This document shows, piece by piece, positions 21,701 through 35,900 of a stretch of DNA of 64,000 bases. How positions within the stretch are numbered: position 1 is the stretch's first letter; each line of letters begins with the position of its first letter. Below the pieces are notes generated by a model that had not been told where the DNA came from, searched no databases, and saw nothing but the letters and a program-made list of their open reading frames with translations. This DNA comes from Steromphala cineraria. Lineage: Eukaryota > Mollusca > Gastropoda > Trochida > Trochidae. Position numbers and translations under genes: made by a program. The DNA lies in contig OU744730.1 of the NCBI GenBank assembly GCA_916613615.1, positions 18,827,406 to 18,891,405 of the forward strand. The letters are read 5' to 3'.

Positions 21701-24700
21701 ACTGTTCTTATGATGACTGTTTGATTATGTAAATTAATTTGGGTATGAAAGAGGAAGTGTACAAGATCGCCATTGAATTGAACCTTTTTCTTTTTCAAAC
21801 ATAAAAAGTGCATTGCTTTATAAGAGTTTATGAAGAGCGTTAACAACCTTCTAAGAGGATTCTTGAATGAAATTGACTGTTCTTATGATGACTGTTTGAT
21901 TATGTTACATTGAGGTTAAAAGAAAACTTAACATTTAAGGTTAACACGGCTATGTAAGATAAAAACTTAGATAAACATTGTCAACAGTTGACAATAAGGA
22001 ATTTTAGAATGAGATAGCCTTGTTTTAATCCTCTTATTTTAGAACATAAAGGGAATACCAACCATTGTCCTTTTAGTCTGAAATAGTTTATACTTCTTTT
22101 AATCCTCATCTTAAACTTTAAATACCTTGTTATGAACTTCTTTTAAGCATTTAATGTCTTGTTAAAGAAGATTCTTATTTCTGACTAAACTGGTCAAACA
22201 AAACAAGGCCGCGGAACCAAAGTTCCACAGTGGATCCATATTGACGTCAAGGCCGCAAGACCAAAGTGAGGCTTCGGGATAATCGAGGCTTGCCGGAAAT
22301 GATCCTTTTATCTGTGTGCTGTAAAAAGTGTCGAAATAAGGGTTTCTGTTTCTTTCTCCATTGACAAATACCTCTTGGTTTAACCTTTGCTTCCAACTCA
22401 TTCAGATCATGCTAAAAAGCCACAATACTGGACACAGTCAAAGCTCCTGTCTTTGTGGTTGAGGCAGGCCATGTTTGGAGTTCATGTTTCAACTTCAAAC
22501 ATGGGCCTGACACGCTCATGTCAACACGGGCTGTTGAGTTACTCTCCTGTTATGCTTTCCAGCTCATAATTACCTCTTTCTTTGAGCTTTTTAATGATTT
22601 TATTAAATGAACAGTGATATTCTACTGATACCGATCTTGCTGTTTGAAATGGCATTTTGCATTAGGAACAAAGATGGTGGAAGGCAGGAGAGGGTTTGTG
22701 TATAATCAGCTGAATCTTCAGTGAAATTTGGTGTCACATTCTCTCTTTGACAGTTGTCATCATATTTGGGAGCACATTTATTTTGGATGAGCAGGCAGTG
22801 AACGTAAATAATCATTTCTTCCTATCTTTTGATCATTGAACAACGCGAATAGATGACACTTATTATCATTTGTTGAAACTGAAAAGGAATGAATAATTCA
22901 TTGAAATATGAAATAATCGGAAGGAAACTAATGTTTAAAAACAAGAAAATTTGAAAACATTTAAAGTAAATAAATCTAAAATCTAAAAAAATTAAACATG
23001 AAGTGTTTGGGGCTTAGGTGATAAAGAACCTTCAAAAATGGTTTCTTAAAAATAAACTTTAGGACTTACATCAAACAGCATTGTCATACCGGTAGTACAA
23101 CAAGATACATTCACAGAATTCATCATTAACCGTTCAAAATGTCTCAACAAAGGGTAAGTTCACACGAGTGTGCTAACATTTGGAAAATTGCATACTCAAG
23201 CATGTCCACACGTCCGAATGTTTGCGCTAAATTATGATGAGCGGCAGTTGACAGATTTCACCTTGGGGTCAAGACTGCCATGTTAAACACGGACACAGTG
23301 ACCACAAATGACCAATGTCCAGTCACAATACCCCGTGGAATGTCAGTTATTCCCGGTCAGGAGATAATAAGGAAGATGATATAGAGAGTGGATAAGGGGA
23401 CAGAGATGGGACTCCTTGTGGTCACTGGGTAAATAGTATCTTTGATATCCTGAGGAGGAGGGAGATGGGGGTAGTTTAGCAGTACGGGTATGGTAGTTTT
23501 GCATTTTGGGAAAAATCCATTTCACATCTTCATTATGGTAAGAGATATGTTTATGGACAGAATAAGGTATTAAACTTAGTTTTATGCTATTTATCAATCA
23601 ACACCAGTTTTGTCCAACAATTTCTTGCAATAAAGAAGTTGTAAATCCGAAAAAGCTTTTTATTTAAAGCTTCGATGAACACAATTGTAAAAATAGTAAA
23701 AGGGAGAGTAAAAGTTTCAAAGGATAAATAAAGGAGAAAAGGGAAAGAATATAGTGGATAGGGATCAGGACTATCTATGTTTGATGTTTGAGACTGGAGT
23801 ATTGGTTGTTAAAATTCCTAATAGGATATAAAGGTGTGGTTCTTGAGGACTAAGGGTCCATTAGTCTTGGTATTAGTATGAGTATAACATAGAAGCTGTT
23901 GACAGTGAGTTCAGTTTACAGCTGATGAAGGGGTGGGCAAGGGGACAAAGCAATACCCAAGGGACACCTGAGTACTCAATAGGGAGTGGGCATTGTGAGA
24001 GGACACTATGAATGAAATAGTTGAATGAAGAATGAGGAATGACATATGTGAAATAGAAGTATCAAAGTTTAAATTCCTGTTGTCATGAAATTGATGATAT
24101 TGAGGGCAACTTGTAGTGGTTGAGGCGGGGTGAGGGTTAAGGAGACAGATTGAAAAGAGTCATTGGAGGGGTATGGACACTTTATATGAAAACTCATTAA
24201 GAGCTTTAAAATGATCCTCTATGACATTTTCAGATGATGAAGTAGGGCAATAAGGGTTTAAAGAAAAGATAAAAGACTTAGAGTAAAAGTATGAAATAGC
24301 CAACGAGACAAAGTACTTAATGAAACAAATAATGGAGGCTTCACAAGGTATAAATGATAGCCAGAGCTTTGTCAAGGTGTTGAAACAGGTCGGAACAAGA
24401 ACTAAGAGGTGAGATAGAGCTGTGAATGAGAACAGAGGGGTGATATTGTCTCAGCAGAGAGATAGGGGTGTGGTACCGGGGACAGTGGGTGGGTGATAAG
24501 GGGTCAGAGAGAGGCTTGAGAGGGGCTGGCCTTGTACTTTAGTAGGTGATAAATATTAGTCTGGGAGATAAAGGAAGGACACACAATGCATTGACAGGAC
24601 CCAGAACTAACAGTGAAGTAGTGAGCAGAGATAGATGAACATTTGATCGGTTTAGATTTACTGCATAGCCGTTGGTATTTAATTAGTCGGGTTGAACATT

Positions 24701-27700
24701 CTTCGGTCCGGACTTTCCTTTCTTTGTTTGGCCTATCGGCTTTATTGGGATATTTAGTGATATATTAATAAGTTTGATAAGGAAGTTATCATTCATTCAT
24801 TCATTCATTCATTCATTCATTCATTCATTCATTCATTCATTCATTCATTCATTCATTCATTCATTCATTCATTCATTCATTCATTCATTCATTCATTCAT
24901 CCATCATATGTATTAAAAATGCATAATGTCATATGTGACTCCTCTTTCCTATTCAAACTAAAGACTACAAATCTATTTTTGCATCTAAAGAAACTGAAAT
25001 TCAAACGATATCCTTTGTGATGAAAATTTCAAACATGATATCCTACTGAGTGATCCCTTTGATATTTAGCCATAAATAGAACCTTTTTTATCACCACAAG
25101 CAAGACCTAGAAAATATGCAGAGGGTGGGCCTACTATTTCCCTGCTATGAAAGTAATATGAAATTGATTTCTTATGAATCACGTCATGAAGGAGATAAAA
25201 GACTTGAAGCGTAGCGGCCGGAGCTATTGTGACCCTGGGATTGACACCTACAGTCTATATACACTCCGTGATATGTAACTCTATTGCCTTTTGACAACAT
25301 TTACTCTCATGAATTGGTTCATAAGGAAATACTTGATATTATGTCCCTCTCTTTGTGTCTCAGTAAGTTATTAAATACCTTATAGTGTTGGTCTGAGAGA
25401 GGGACATGAAGCAACAATTGGCAAGACATGAATGAGTCTTGTGGTGTCATGGGGGTTAATTTATTTCAAAAGATGTATATTTGTAGATGTTAAACTTTTT
25501 TTTTTGTACCTGTGGGGTAAATTTTGGATTTTATAGATTGTTTATTTTGTAAACTATTGATTTGTTTTTTTAATTTTGATAATTTTAAGCTTGAGCATGT
25601 TGGTAATCAATATAGATTTTAAGAAGTTGTTTTATGAATGAATTTAAATCAATGTGAAACAAAAATCACATCTTTCAAATGCCCCTGTAAAGAGTCAACG
25701 CAATCTTTGTTGTAAGCCAACAGCTATAAGTTAGTTATCATCATAATGTTTGTTGTACATACAGTTTCACAGCTTAATGTTTTGAATATACTGTCATGTC
25801 TATGCTTAATAGTCTGATAACATTAATATTTCTCTAGTTAATCCTGTAACTGATGGGAGTAAAAGAGAAAAAGTTTATACTCTGTTGTACTCCAACTAAT
25901 TATCACCATGTCAAGCCCATAAGTAAAGTATCACGCCTGTAAGTGTGAGATACCACCAGGTCTCGACTGATAACAGTAACACTACACTAATTAACCCTGT
26001 AAATGATGGCTGTCCTGTCATTGTTCATGTCTTGTTACAGGGAGAGATTATGTGTGAAATATGGCTATTTTATTATCATTATTTTAATGTTTAATCATCT
26101 TTCATAATGACTCTCTATGAACTAAGATTTCATAAAAGTCATATGATTTTCAAAAAAAATTCCAAGCATCCTACATTTTCTGAAAAGTATCATTTTCATT
26201 AGAGAACAAGGAAACAGTGTCATTTCTCAACCATTTAAGAAACACAAAAGAAAATGACTGGTTCATATTACATAGGGGTAACTTATACTATAATTCCTTG
26301 CTTTACGAAGTAACCAAAGAACAATGACATATTCATGACTTTCTGCTGGAATATTTTTTGATAGACTGAATCATTGTGTACATAAGTACATAAACAGTGA
26401 AACCCATAAATATAACAGGATCTTGGCCATAAGATTGAACATAAATTGTAAGTCCTTCATTTAAAAGGATGGTTCTATCCGGTAATATTTCGTGACAATC
26501 AAACTCGAGGATCAAATGTAGGTGGTTTGACATGTGTAATTTTTTTCAATAAGGGCAAATCCTATTGGATAAGCAACTGCATTTTTCTGTAAAATAATAC
26601 AACATTTTGATAAAGATTCTAATCTCATGTCAAGCAAGTGATGTTCAAATGTTGTAGACAACTTGAAAATATTGAGCATTTAAAATAATCAGAACTTTAA
26701 TTCAGACCCTAAGATAACAAAGGCATATTTCTTGAATAGTAAAGTTGTTTAAGATTTCTAATGTAAATTTCTTCCGTGGAAGTGACACTTTTACAAAGAT
26801 TCTAATGTCATTGTCAAGCAATGTTCAATTGTTCAAGACAACTTGGAAATACAGAAGAAAAAAAATCTACACTTAATTTTGACTCTAATGATAACCAAGC
26901 CAGAATTTTTTATAACAAAGTACATACATTATATTCAAGGGCAGAAATCCTGGTAACATAATGTCTGCACGCATGACCTGCTAGACTTCAAAGGATGTGA
27001 TACGGTCACCATTCATAAGTATTATGTTTCGAGATAAAATCGTTAAGTATTATTAGCGAAGATGGTGTAATGTTTGTGACCCTTAAGATGGCCGTATCAG
27101 TGTCTTCTGATTGACAGTACAATTAACCCTGGGTAGGTGTTGGGAACAAAGGTAAATCTAGATTGCCTGGGGGTCTTAGACTTACATTGAGTTTCTTGGA
27201 GTTAACATTCAATATTGCCTGTTTATCCTTGGTAGGTTTGGGAAATGTAAGTAAATCCTGAATACCTCATGATCTTAAATTACATTGAGTTTCTTGGAGT
27301 TTACTTTAAATATTGCCTTACGTTAACCCTCTGTAGGTGTTCGGACACATGGGTAAATCTAGAATTCTTTGGGATCTTAGACTTACAGTGAGTTTCTTGG
27401 AGTTCGCATTCAATATTGCCTAAGTATTATATCTGGATAGGTGATCGGAAACACACGTAAATCTGGAATGCTTTGGGAACTTTATCTTATATTGAATTTT
27501 CAGAAGCTTATGTTAAATGTTGCCTTACTATAAATCTTTAGTAGAGGTTGAGAAACATACATAGATCTAGAACGCCTCTGGGTCTTAGATTTGCATTGAG
27601 TTTAAGTTTTTATTAAATTTTGGCTGAATGTTTTGAACAAAGTACTCTTTTATGAAAATCAAAATGTTTGAAAGGACTATAAACAGTCTAGGGGGTATAT

Positions 27701-29901
27701 ATACCTTTGTATTTATCTCAGAGAATCAAGTCTGTGCATTGGCTCATTGAGCACAACAAATTGACATTATCGGACACCGCCAACAAAGGCTTGATATTTC
27801 ATTCCCTTCAGCTTGAGTGGGTTCATGATTAATTGTTCTTTGTACTTATAAGTGTTTTGGGGTTTCAGTTTTACATTTTGTACCCTTTCAACCTTGTAGC
27901 TGTTTAGAATTTTATTTTGGGTATTTTTAAAAATTCTTTTGAAATTTGAATTTTTTTTCAATTTATTAATCATTGAGTGGCCAAGAAATTGTGATTTAAA
28001 ATGTCTTTTCCTTGAAATTCAACAAAATGAAAAATATCTTTGTGCAAGAAGCAGGTTAAAAAAGGTATATATTAGAAAATGTCAAATACTGATTCCAATT
28101 AGATAGATTTCTGTGACTATCTATCATAGGAACATGACAAACTGTTGCACACATGACAAGAACTGGCGTCACCCATTGTCAGCTGTATCCTGTTGCAGAC
28201 ATATTTCAACATACCTTATTCATAAGTTCAAATAAAAAGCTGATATTTCATCAGTCATTTTTATTTCCAGCTGAAAATCATTTCCAAAAATTCCAAAATA
28301 TGTTTTGTTAAAAAAATACACATAGTTGTTTGAAATGATACTGCCACGAGTAAGAGTAACGATTTGGTGGGAATATTTCAAATTGATAATCATGAAACAA
28401 GTTCTCAATTTACATGATTGTAGGTCAAATTTTGTGCTAATTATGTATAATTATCTTAATTAAAGGTCAGCCTTGTGCTGTATTTACTGAACATGTTATG
28501 TTTCATTATTCTGTGTTGAACATGGGAATATGAGATTATTTCATTATGTCCACATGAAAAATTTGAAACACTACAGGAGCTAATTTATCTGTATCTATTT
28601 GTCATTCTCATTTGTTGATCAACAGAAATATTAACGGGTTATAAAAGCATATTTCCAATATTTGTAATAATGTATATTCTAATCTTTTATCCCAAGATAT
28701 CAGTACCTTGAAGAGACAAAAGTGACATTTTGGTCATTATGATGAAGGTTAAAAGGTAAGTTATGTCCTGTTAGGGCAATACAATGCAGTACAATTACAG
28801 AACCCCTGTGAGATATGGCGCCATATTGCATCCAGTATCACACCAATCATGACCACAGCAGGGTGCTTTTTCGCTTAAAGCTGAGATGCATGCATATCCA
28901 TTAACCAACAGAACGCAAGCATTGACTCATAATAGCATATAAGTGTAAATAGAGTAGCTGTGATAACATATTGTTAAAACCTATAAGAGTTAGAAGTAGG
29001 TTGAAATTATTTTAAGATTAACAGGGGCGGTCATAAAACAAAATGAAAAAGATAATCTGTACATCACACGATTGTAGTTTTAGAATTGGAGTTTATGAAT
29101 TTTGAGTCAATATAAGTACAAGGCATACAAGAAAAGGCAAATTGTAAACAAATGATAACCAAAATAAGAAGAAACAGTTTAAAGGTAAAAAATTTAAATC
29201 ACTGAAAATGTTTGCAATGAGTTCTGAACATCTTACAATGGTAGTCTTGGTTTGCAAGTTAATGAATTTACAGTAAAAATATTAAAAATTTATAAAAATC
29301 AAATGAAAACAAACGTAGCTAAACCAGTTTGAAGATTGAAATGATATCACTGAAAAAAGTGTGTCACTAGTGTCAGAACTAGTTATGGAAGAATTCTGAT
29401 AATAAAAGCATTTAAACATTATAAGAAAAGTACAAAGACTTAAATAAATAAATATCAAAGGAAAACATCCTCAAACCAGTTCAAAGTCAAAAGAATACAC
29501 AAATGTCATCCCTGAAAACCTTTACTTCTTTTCAATCCTAACTACCGGTAGTTATGAAGGAATCTAGATGATGGAAGCTTGTAATGATAAAACACTATAT
29601 CAGGAAGTGATGGAAGCTTATTATATACCTGACACCTACCTGGCTAACAATTTACTCGATTTATCACGATGTGTCGCACCCCACGTTGCTAAATCACATA
29701 ATCATTTGTTTCACTAGTTTGTTTGACGAGAGTTAAGTGACTTTCCTCCAAGTGTTGATTACATATTACCTACACCTGGTTTTGTGTCAAGATGTGTAAC
29801 TTTTCAGACACAGATTTAACTCAATTGAAACTGTTAATAAAAAATCTTATGACATTAAACAAAAAATCATGAAATATCTAGTAACAAAATAATTCAAATT
29901 T

Positions 29902-29933
<32 letters not shown>

Positions 29934-32900
29934 GATGATGATGAGGACAACGACATGACGATGATAATGATGAAGATGGCAACGACCGTGATGATGATGA
30001 TGACGACAATGCTGCTGATGATGACAATGATGATGATGGCGATTGCGATGGCAGTGACAAAGATGATGACGAAATTGATGATAAGTTATTATAAAGAGCA
30101 ATTGTAAGCCAGATGATGACAAAGATGACAAGACAGATAATAGGTGTGAAAGAAAAATCATCAAATTAACTACATGAGATTATCATTATTTATTTATCTT
30201 TATACTTTTTTTTTCACTCACTCACATATTACCTTATAATAACATTGGTAAGAGTATATATATTCAAATATGGGATTTTCAGATTATGACGATCTTCTTT
30301 CAAAGAAGGCGGGTCTTCATAGCAAATACGACTCTATTATCATAAATACATATTATAAACATATCATTACCATCACAATAACCTAGGTCTCTTGATCTTT
30401 TCTCGAAAACTACTCTTAAATTCTTGCATATTTGTGTAGGCTATAAATAACGTTTTTGCCAGCTCATGAAAACATTGTTTCAGTACCATAACTCTCTCAT
30501 AACCCTTTCCTATGTTGACAGAGTGCTCGTGGAAAACAGGCTTGAAACGTGTGTTTTATTTGGGTTTTGATTTGAAATGACATAGAAGACGGAAACAATG
30601 TGATGTTGATAAATAATCGCTAGTCTAGAAAGTGAAGTTTCTGGAGCAGAGCTGCAGATTAAATAAGTACTTAATGACTTGAGAGATTTTTGTGGTTTTG
30701 CCTTAATTGAAGAAGGAAATGTGTATAAAACATGCTGTAAGACTTAGAACACCGAGTTATTTATGGGTTTTTCCTTATTTGAGGTGTGCATTTTTCGCCT
30801 AAAAATAGGTATTTTGTAAATGTAAGCAAGAATGTTTATGTTTATACGGAAAATTGATATATTTTTCTACTTTTGCTTTAATATCATAATGGGGTTTTTT
30901 TTTACAAGAAGAATAATTTAATTATTCATATTCCTATTTGGAAATATTGCAAATTTATGTTAAAATTGTTTATAATTTGTTGATAAAAGTCAAACTGTAT
31001 ATCAAATTTCTAATCATGATAAACTGTTATCCTTTACAAGATACATAAGCAACTTTTAAGTCAAACAAGCAAAAAGACATCCAAATTACAATTTCATATA
31101 AAAAGCAAGATGTTTCAAAATAAATGCTTATATACTTATCCTATCTCCCATCTTTGTGTATTTTTTATATATTTTAACGTCTTTATCACATTTTAGAATT
31201 ATTTGATTAAAAATAAAAATCAATGTTGTCCTTAGAATAGATCAAAGATGTACATTTATGAACGTGATGGTCAAAAAATGATAGAAATGGGTCAATGTTG
31301 ATGAATAAATGTCATATTTCTAATAAAACTGTCAGATAAGAACAACTAGTGAGATCAGATTATGTCTATCAACTGTACTAAATTCTTCATTGACACTGAG
31401 GGATCTGTCGCACAGTTGGTTTGATTGCCATTTATCTCAAATATATTTATAGTGACAAAAGATGAATAAAAACCAATCAGCGGGAATTATTAAAAGAATA
31501 AAGATTTTGCTGTCAAACGATAATTTTTCTGAGTTGACATGTCATTACAATTTGTTAATCAAGTCTACATAACACTTTTATGTGAAAGTTAAAATAAAAC
31601 TATGGAATACCAAAATACATACATCGGAATACAATTAAAAAATAATTTTCATTGAAGTTAATTGAGTTTACCTGATGGAGATACTAAGATTAGTTTAAGA
31701 ATTTGTTCCTATTTATCAAAAAGTGTAGAGGCAAAAGGTTTTTATACATTTTATCACTTCTAAAAGTGCAATGAACAGTGAAATATCTAATATTTGGTGA
31801 CCCCATAAACAATGAACAATCAATGGCAGAAGTGCAGATTAAACAGCATGCAAACCGGTTACAATTCAGTCCTGTGGCTTGCAGACGGTTAAGTGTCAAT
31901 AAAAATATGAAAAATAAAGAAGTGCCCTGCTTGATAAGAATCCAAATTATCTATTGTCTATACCTATTGTCCAATAAATCATTGTTAAGTTGCTTTGTCA
32001 GGGGTAATTAAGGCGCAAATGAAAAAAAAATTGATTTTTTTCCCTAACAAAACAAAATGGACGTATATTCAAAATAATTGAAGGCATGTTTTATTGTCAT
32101 CTGCATGAGTAGCCAACCTGCATAAAGAGTGATAAAATTTCTTCTTGAACAATAAAACCCTTTTCTCTGTTTAACACTGCAAGAGTAATAAAACGTATAA
32201 AAAGTTTTGATATTCAATAATAAAAATCTTTATTATGGTTAAGAGTACATAAAACAAATAATTCCCCACATATCACACACTAAACTATTCATATCCTCCA
32301 AGATATGTGATATGGCCCTATACCTCTTCACTGAAGTGGGTGAATAGTACAATGGTCAATGGCCATTATTAGGGGCTCAGAAGTGGACATCATGAGGCAT
32401 GACTGACCCCTCTCTGTGCCTCTGAATGGTCAAGTTACCTTCCAGTGACTGGTCAAGCTGCGATATACTGAATGGTCAACCTATTATATACATCAGTCAG
32501 TCAATCTCATACATACAGAGGCTGGTCTAGATAATATGCTACTGGTCAACTGAGATATACTGAATGGTCAAGCTATTATATACATCGCCTGGTCAATCTC
32601 ATACATACAGAGGATGGTCTAGATAATATGCTACTGGTCAACTGAGATGTACTGGTCAAGCTATTATATACAGCCACTGGTCAGTCTCATACAGAAGCTG
32701 CTCTAAATAATATGCTGCTAGTCAAACTCATATTTACTGAATGGTCAACATATTATATACTGGTCAGTCTCATACATACATAAGCTGGTCTATATACTGG
32801 TCAACTGAGATATACGCTAGCTGGTCAAGATGATACCCCACTGGTCATCTGAGATAAACGTTGACAGATTCTACAAGTGTGTGTCAGCAGTGAGGTGACA

Positions 32901-35900
32901 GAAGTAAGCCATGAGGCTAACACTTGTACCTCCCTATCATCTTATTACATACCATACCTGCTATCATCTGTATTACCTACCTTCTATCATCTGTATTACC
33001 TACCCTGTTATCTATATCAGAGCCCTAGCTGGATTAGAAGTCAGGTGTATGGGCTCAGTCATAAATCCATGATTTAATATGTTTTCACACCAAGTCTGAT
33101 TGTTGACAATGGTATATGCAGAATATGTGTTCAATTTGTATTGTATTCTTGAAACTGTTACTACTGAAGGGAAATTGCCTTGCAGTTATGTTGGGTCCTC
33201 TTTACTTTATTCCATCATTTGGCTATAAGATTACCGGTAAGAAATTCTTTTTTAATCAAATTTGCTAAATCAAATCATCTCCTTTTAATGATCGCCATTC
33301 CTTTGAAATGGTCTCCAAGAATTGTTTTGCACTTTGTAGAGCATAACGGTTAGAAATATAATTGAATAACAATTCTAAATTATCTTTTCTTGAAAAAAAT
33401 AAAGTAAAGTTACTGTATCCCAAACCCTACTTATCAATGATAATTGTATGAATATTTGCAATAAGAAAAAATTAAGTTTTAGAAAAGTATTATTATTTGC
33501 CAATATTTTCTAAAGTAATCAAGTTATCTGCCTGTATTAAAACAAGCCCTGATAAGTAAATGTATGTAATTGTAGACCAAAATAAGCTACGAGGAATCTC
33601 TCACATCGAGTGTTGTGCAACCCAGGGTTAAAGGTCATCAATGTGCTTGCTGTCACATACTCAGAGTTTGAACCTGTTTTCAAAAGAAGAGATGTTTAAT
33701 TCCAGAGTTGTTTTGCAATTAATTTCTGGGTGTAGGTCATAACCATGCAGAGAATCACGTAATTTAAGTTTTTCTCCCTATATTCTAGCTCTTCAATTAA
33801 AAAGTAAATTGGTGATGGATCTATGTTTTTCCATGATAAGTCTAAGGGAGTGCATGTATATGTATTCTATCACTATAAAAAGGTTTTTGAAATGTCAGCA
33901 AAATAAATCATGCAGATTCATGTAATATTTTTAAAAAAATAATATTTAATAGATATGTTCTCTTTGTTTTCAGATCGGAATTCATTATTTAACAAGGGTA
34001 GTCGGATTGCAAAAGAAAAAGATGTAAGTACATTTATTGATTTGCTTTATTTACTAATTTCTTTAAATATCATCAGACTTGCAACAAGCACATGACATTT
34101 CAGAACACTCAAATGAAAACAAAAGTGCATTTATTAAAATAGTAACAACAAACAAGGAAGTGGTTTGTAAAAATAAAAAAAAATGATGTTACACCTATTA
34201 TATATATAAACCTTCACAAAGGCCACATGTAAAATTAAACTTGTTACCCATTATATTTTGAAAAATATATGCTGCATGCTGGCCTCATAATTTGTTAATA
34301 TACGCCCTTACACACTGCTCTCAGAAAATGAAATATTCATATCGAAAATAGAAATCATGAATCATAAACATTTTAGTGCAAATTTTGAAATTTTAAAAAA
34401 CATATTGCAAAATATTTTTTGTACGAAATTAAATAATTAGTGAAAACTTCTGTGCTCACAAACAAGTTTCTTTATGTGACATCTGATACTCAATTCATTC
34501 GCACAACAGCACATAAGCATTTTGAATACAAACAGTGAGACAGAGTTACACCTTACATATTTATAGACCAAAGACAATGGGTTTGTATATTTTCAGCATG
34601 TGATGGAATTCCTGTCATGTTGTCAGTTATAAAAATGGCAACAAAAGGAAATTGTATGTGTCTATCATGAGATCATTTATATCTTCTTTACTTGCATTAG
34701 GATTCTTGTCTTAACGTCAATGTTTTCAAAATCATGCAAATCATGATGGTAAATCATGCACACATAAAAAGATGCATAGAATAAAATGATAGATTATCTT
34801 ATAAAGTCGTTTTATACCTTTGCAAGGACAAAGGGAGTTTTCGTTATGATAGAATCGTGAATCTAAACAATTCCTTATATCACCTGCATTTCAAAGCGAG
34901 GTTTGGTAAGCCTCTGGGTTCCGTTGTAAGACTTGGCAAACGATGATATCTTTTATCAAACATGTCCGTCACAGATTGTCTTGTGTCAACATGTCAATGG
35001 ATTTATCAAACTTCCACAGGGTATGTTATAGGGGCGTTATATACATTGTATTTTGCAACCATGTGTGGAGTGTTGTTTTTGGTGTGTGATATACATATTT
35101 TGGCATAGATATTGAGGTTATATCTGGCTTCTTTTTGAGAAGTATTGTTTGATCATATTTTTGTTCGATACCTGGGGAATTTTTTTTTTTTTTTCTTTCT
35201 TTAAATCATTTCACCTTATATCTACATAAAAAATGTAATTATTTTTTCTTCTGTCTTTTATTTTCAATCATTAAATCTGTTAAACTCGTTTTGAAAAAAG
35301 TTTATATATTTACATCTATATAATAGTGATTCTCCCCTCACCTTCATTTTTATCTTAATTTTCAAGATAAATAAATAAAAAAATTATAAGATGAATCAAT
35401 AAAATGAGCAATTTTTTGAATTTCAAGGTTTTGAAGAATATTGAACATTGTTGCCAAAAAAGGATTCATAGTCACAGAAATATTTGTTCAACTCCTTCAA
35501 GTCAAATATTTTATTTGTAAAACATGCGTCAAAAAGGGAAGTGTTTAAATTGATTGCTTATTGAGCCAAGCTGTTAGAAATGACTTCCTTGACCGCTGGT
35601 GACCACCTTGGTTGCAGTGGTCTGCAAGATGTAAAACAAATGCATTGGTCATGAAGGCTAATGTTTAAAAGGGCGTTTATCATTTCCGATGGTCAAAATA
35701 GCCTCTACAGATATGACCTCTAACCCCAATATGGCCGAAACACCAACATTCAACATTTGGTCCCATTCGTCTGGGCACTCAGTTGGCCGTGTAAATACAA
35801 ATTGTCTTAATATTTTTTTTAAATACATGGTTTGGGCTAAGGAATTATTTGGTTTCTTTAAGATATGGATATGAAGTTGTTATCTAATGTTTTGTAAGGA

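Larger units (their letters stand above)
12746..33973 (+). other. Spire intron 1 (about 21.2 kb)
   Basis: A non-coding stretch bounded by a phase-1 donor and the acceptor before the 50-nt exon. It holds two MITEs (17097-17315, 18875-19072), a tRNA-like fragment, an exact 175-bp duplication, an (ATTC)28 tract, a GAT tract and several degenerate tandem arrays. A purine-rich, G-strong stretch runs from about 23400 to 24620 on the plus strand. A block near 18000-18120 with TGATGAAGGGGGTCCAACCC resembles a retroelement 3' tail, but I could not place it. Elsewhere I see nothing beyond AT-rich sequence. All long open frames are short and without known domains. Confidence 0.75.

Noticed and set aside
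29847..30164. His-rich and Ser-rich minus-strand frames
   Set aside because: Pure by-products of the (GAT)n tract in different frames.
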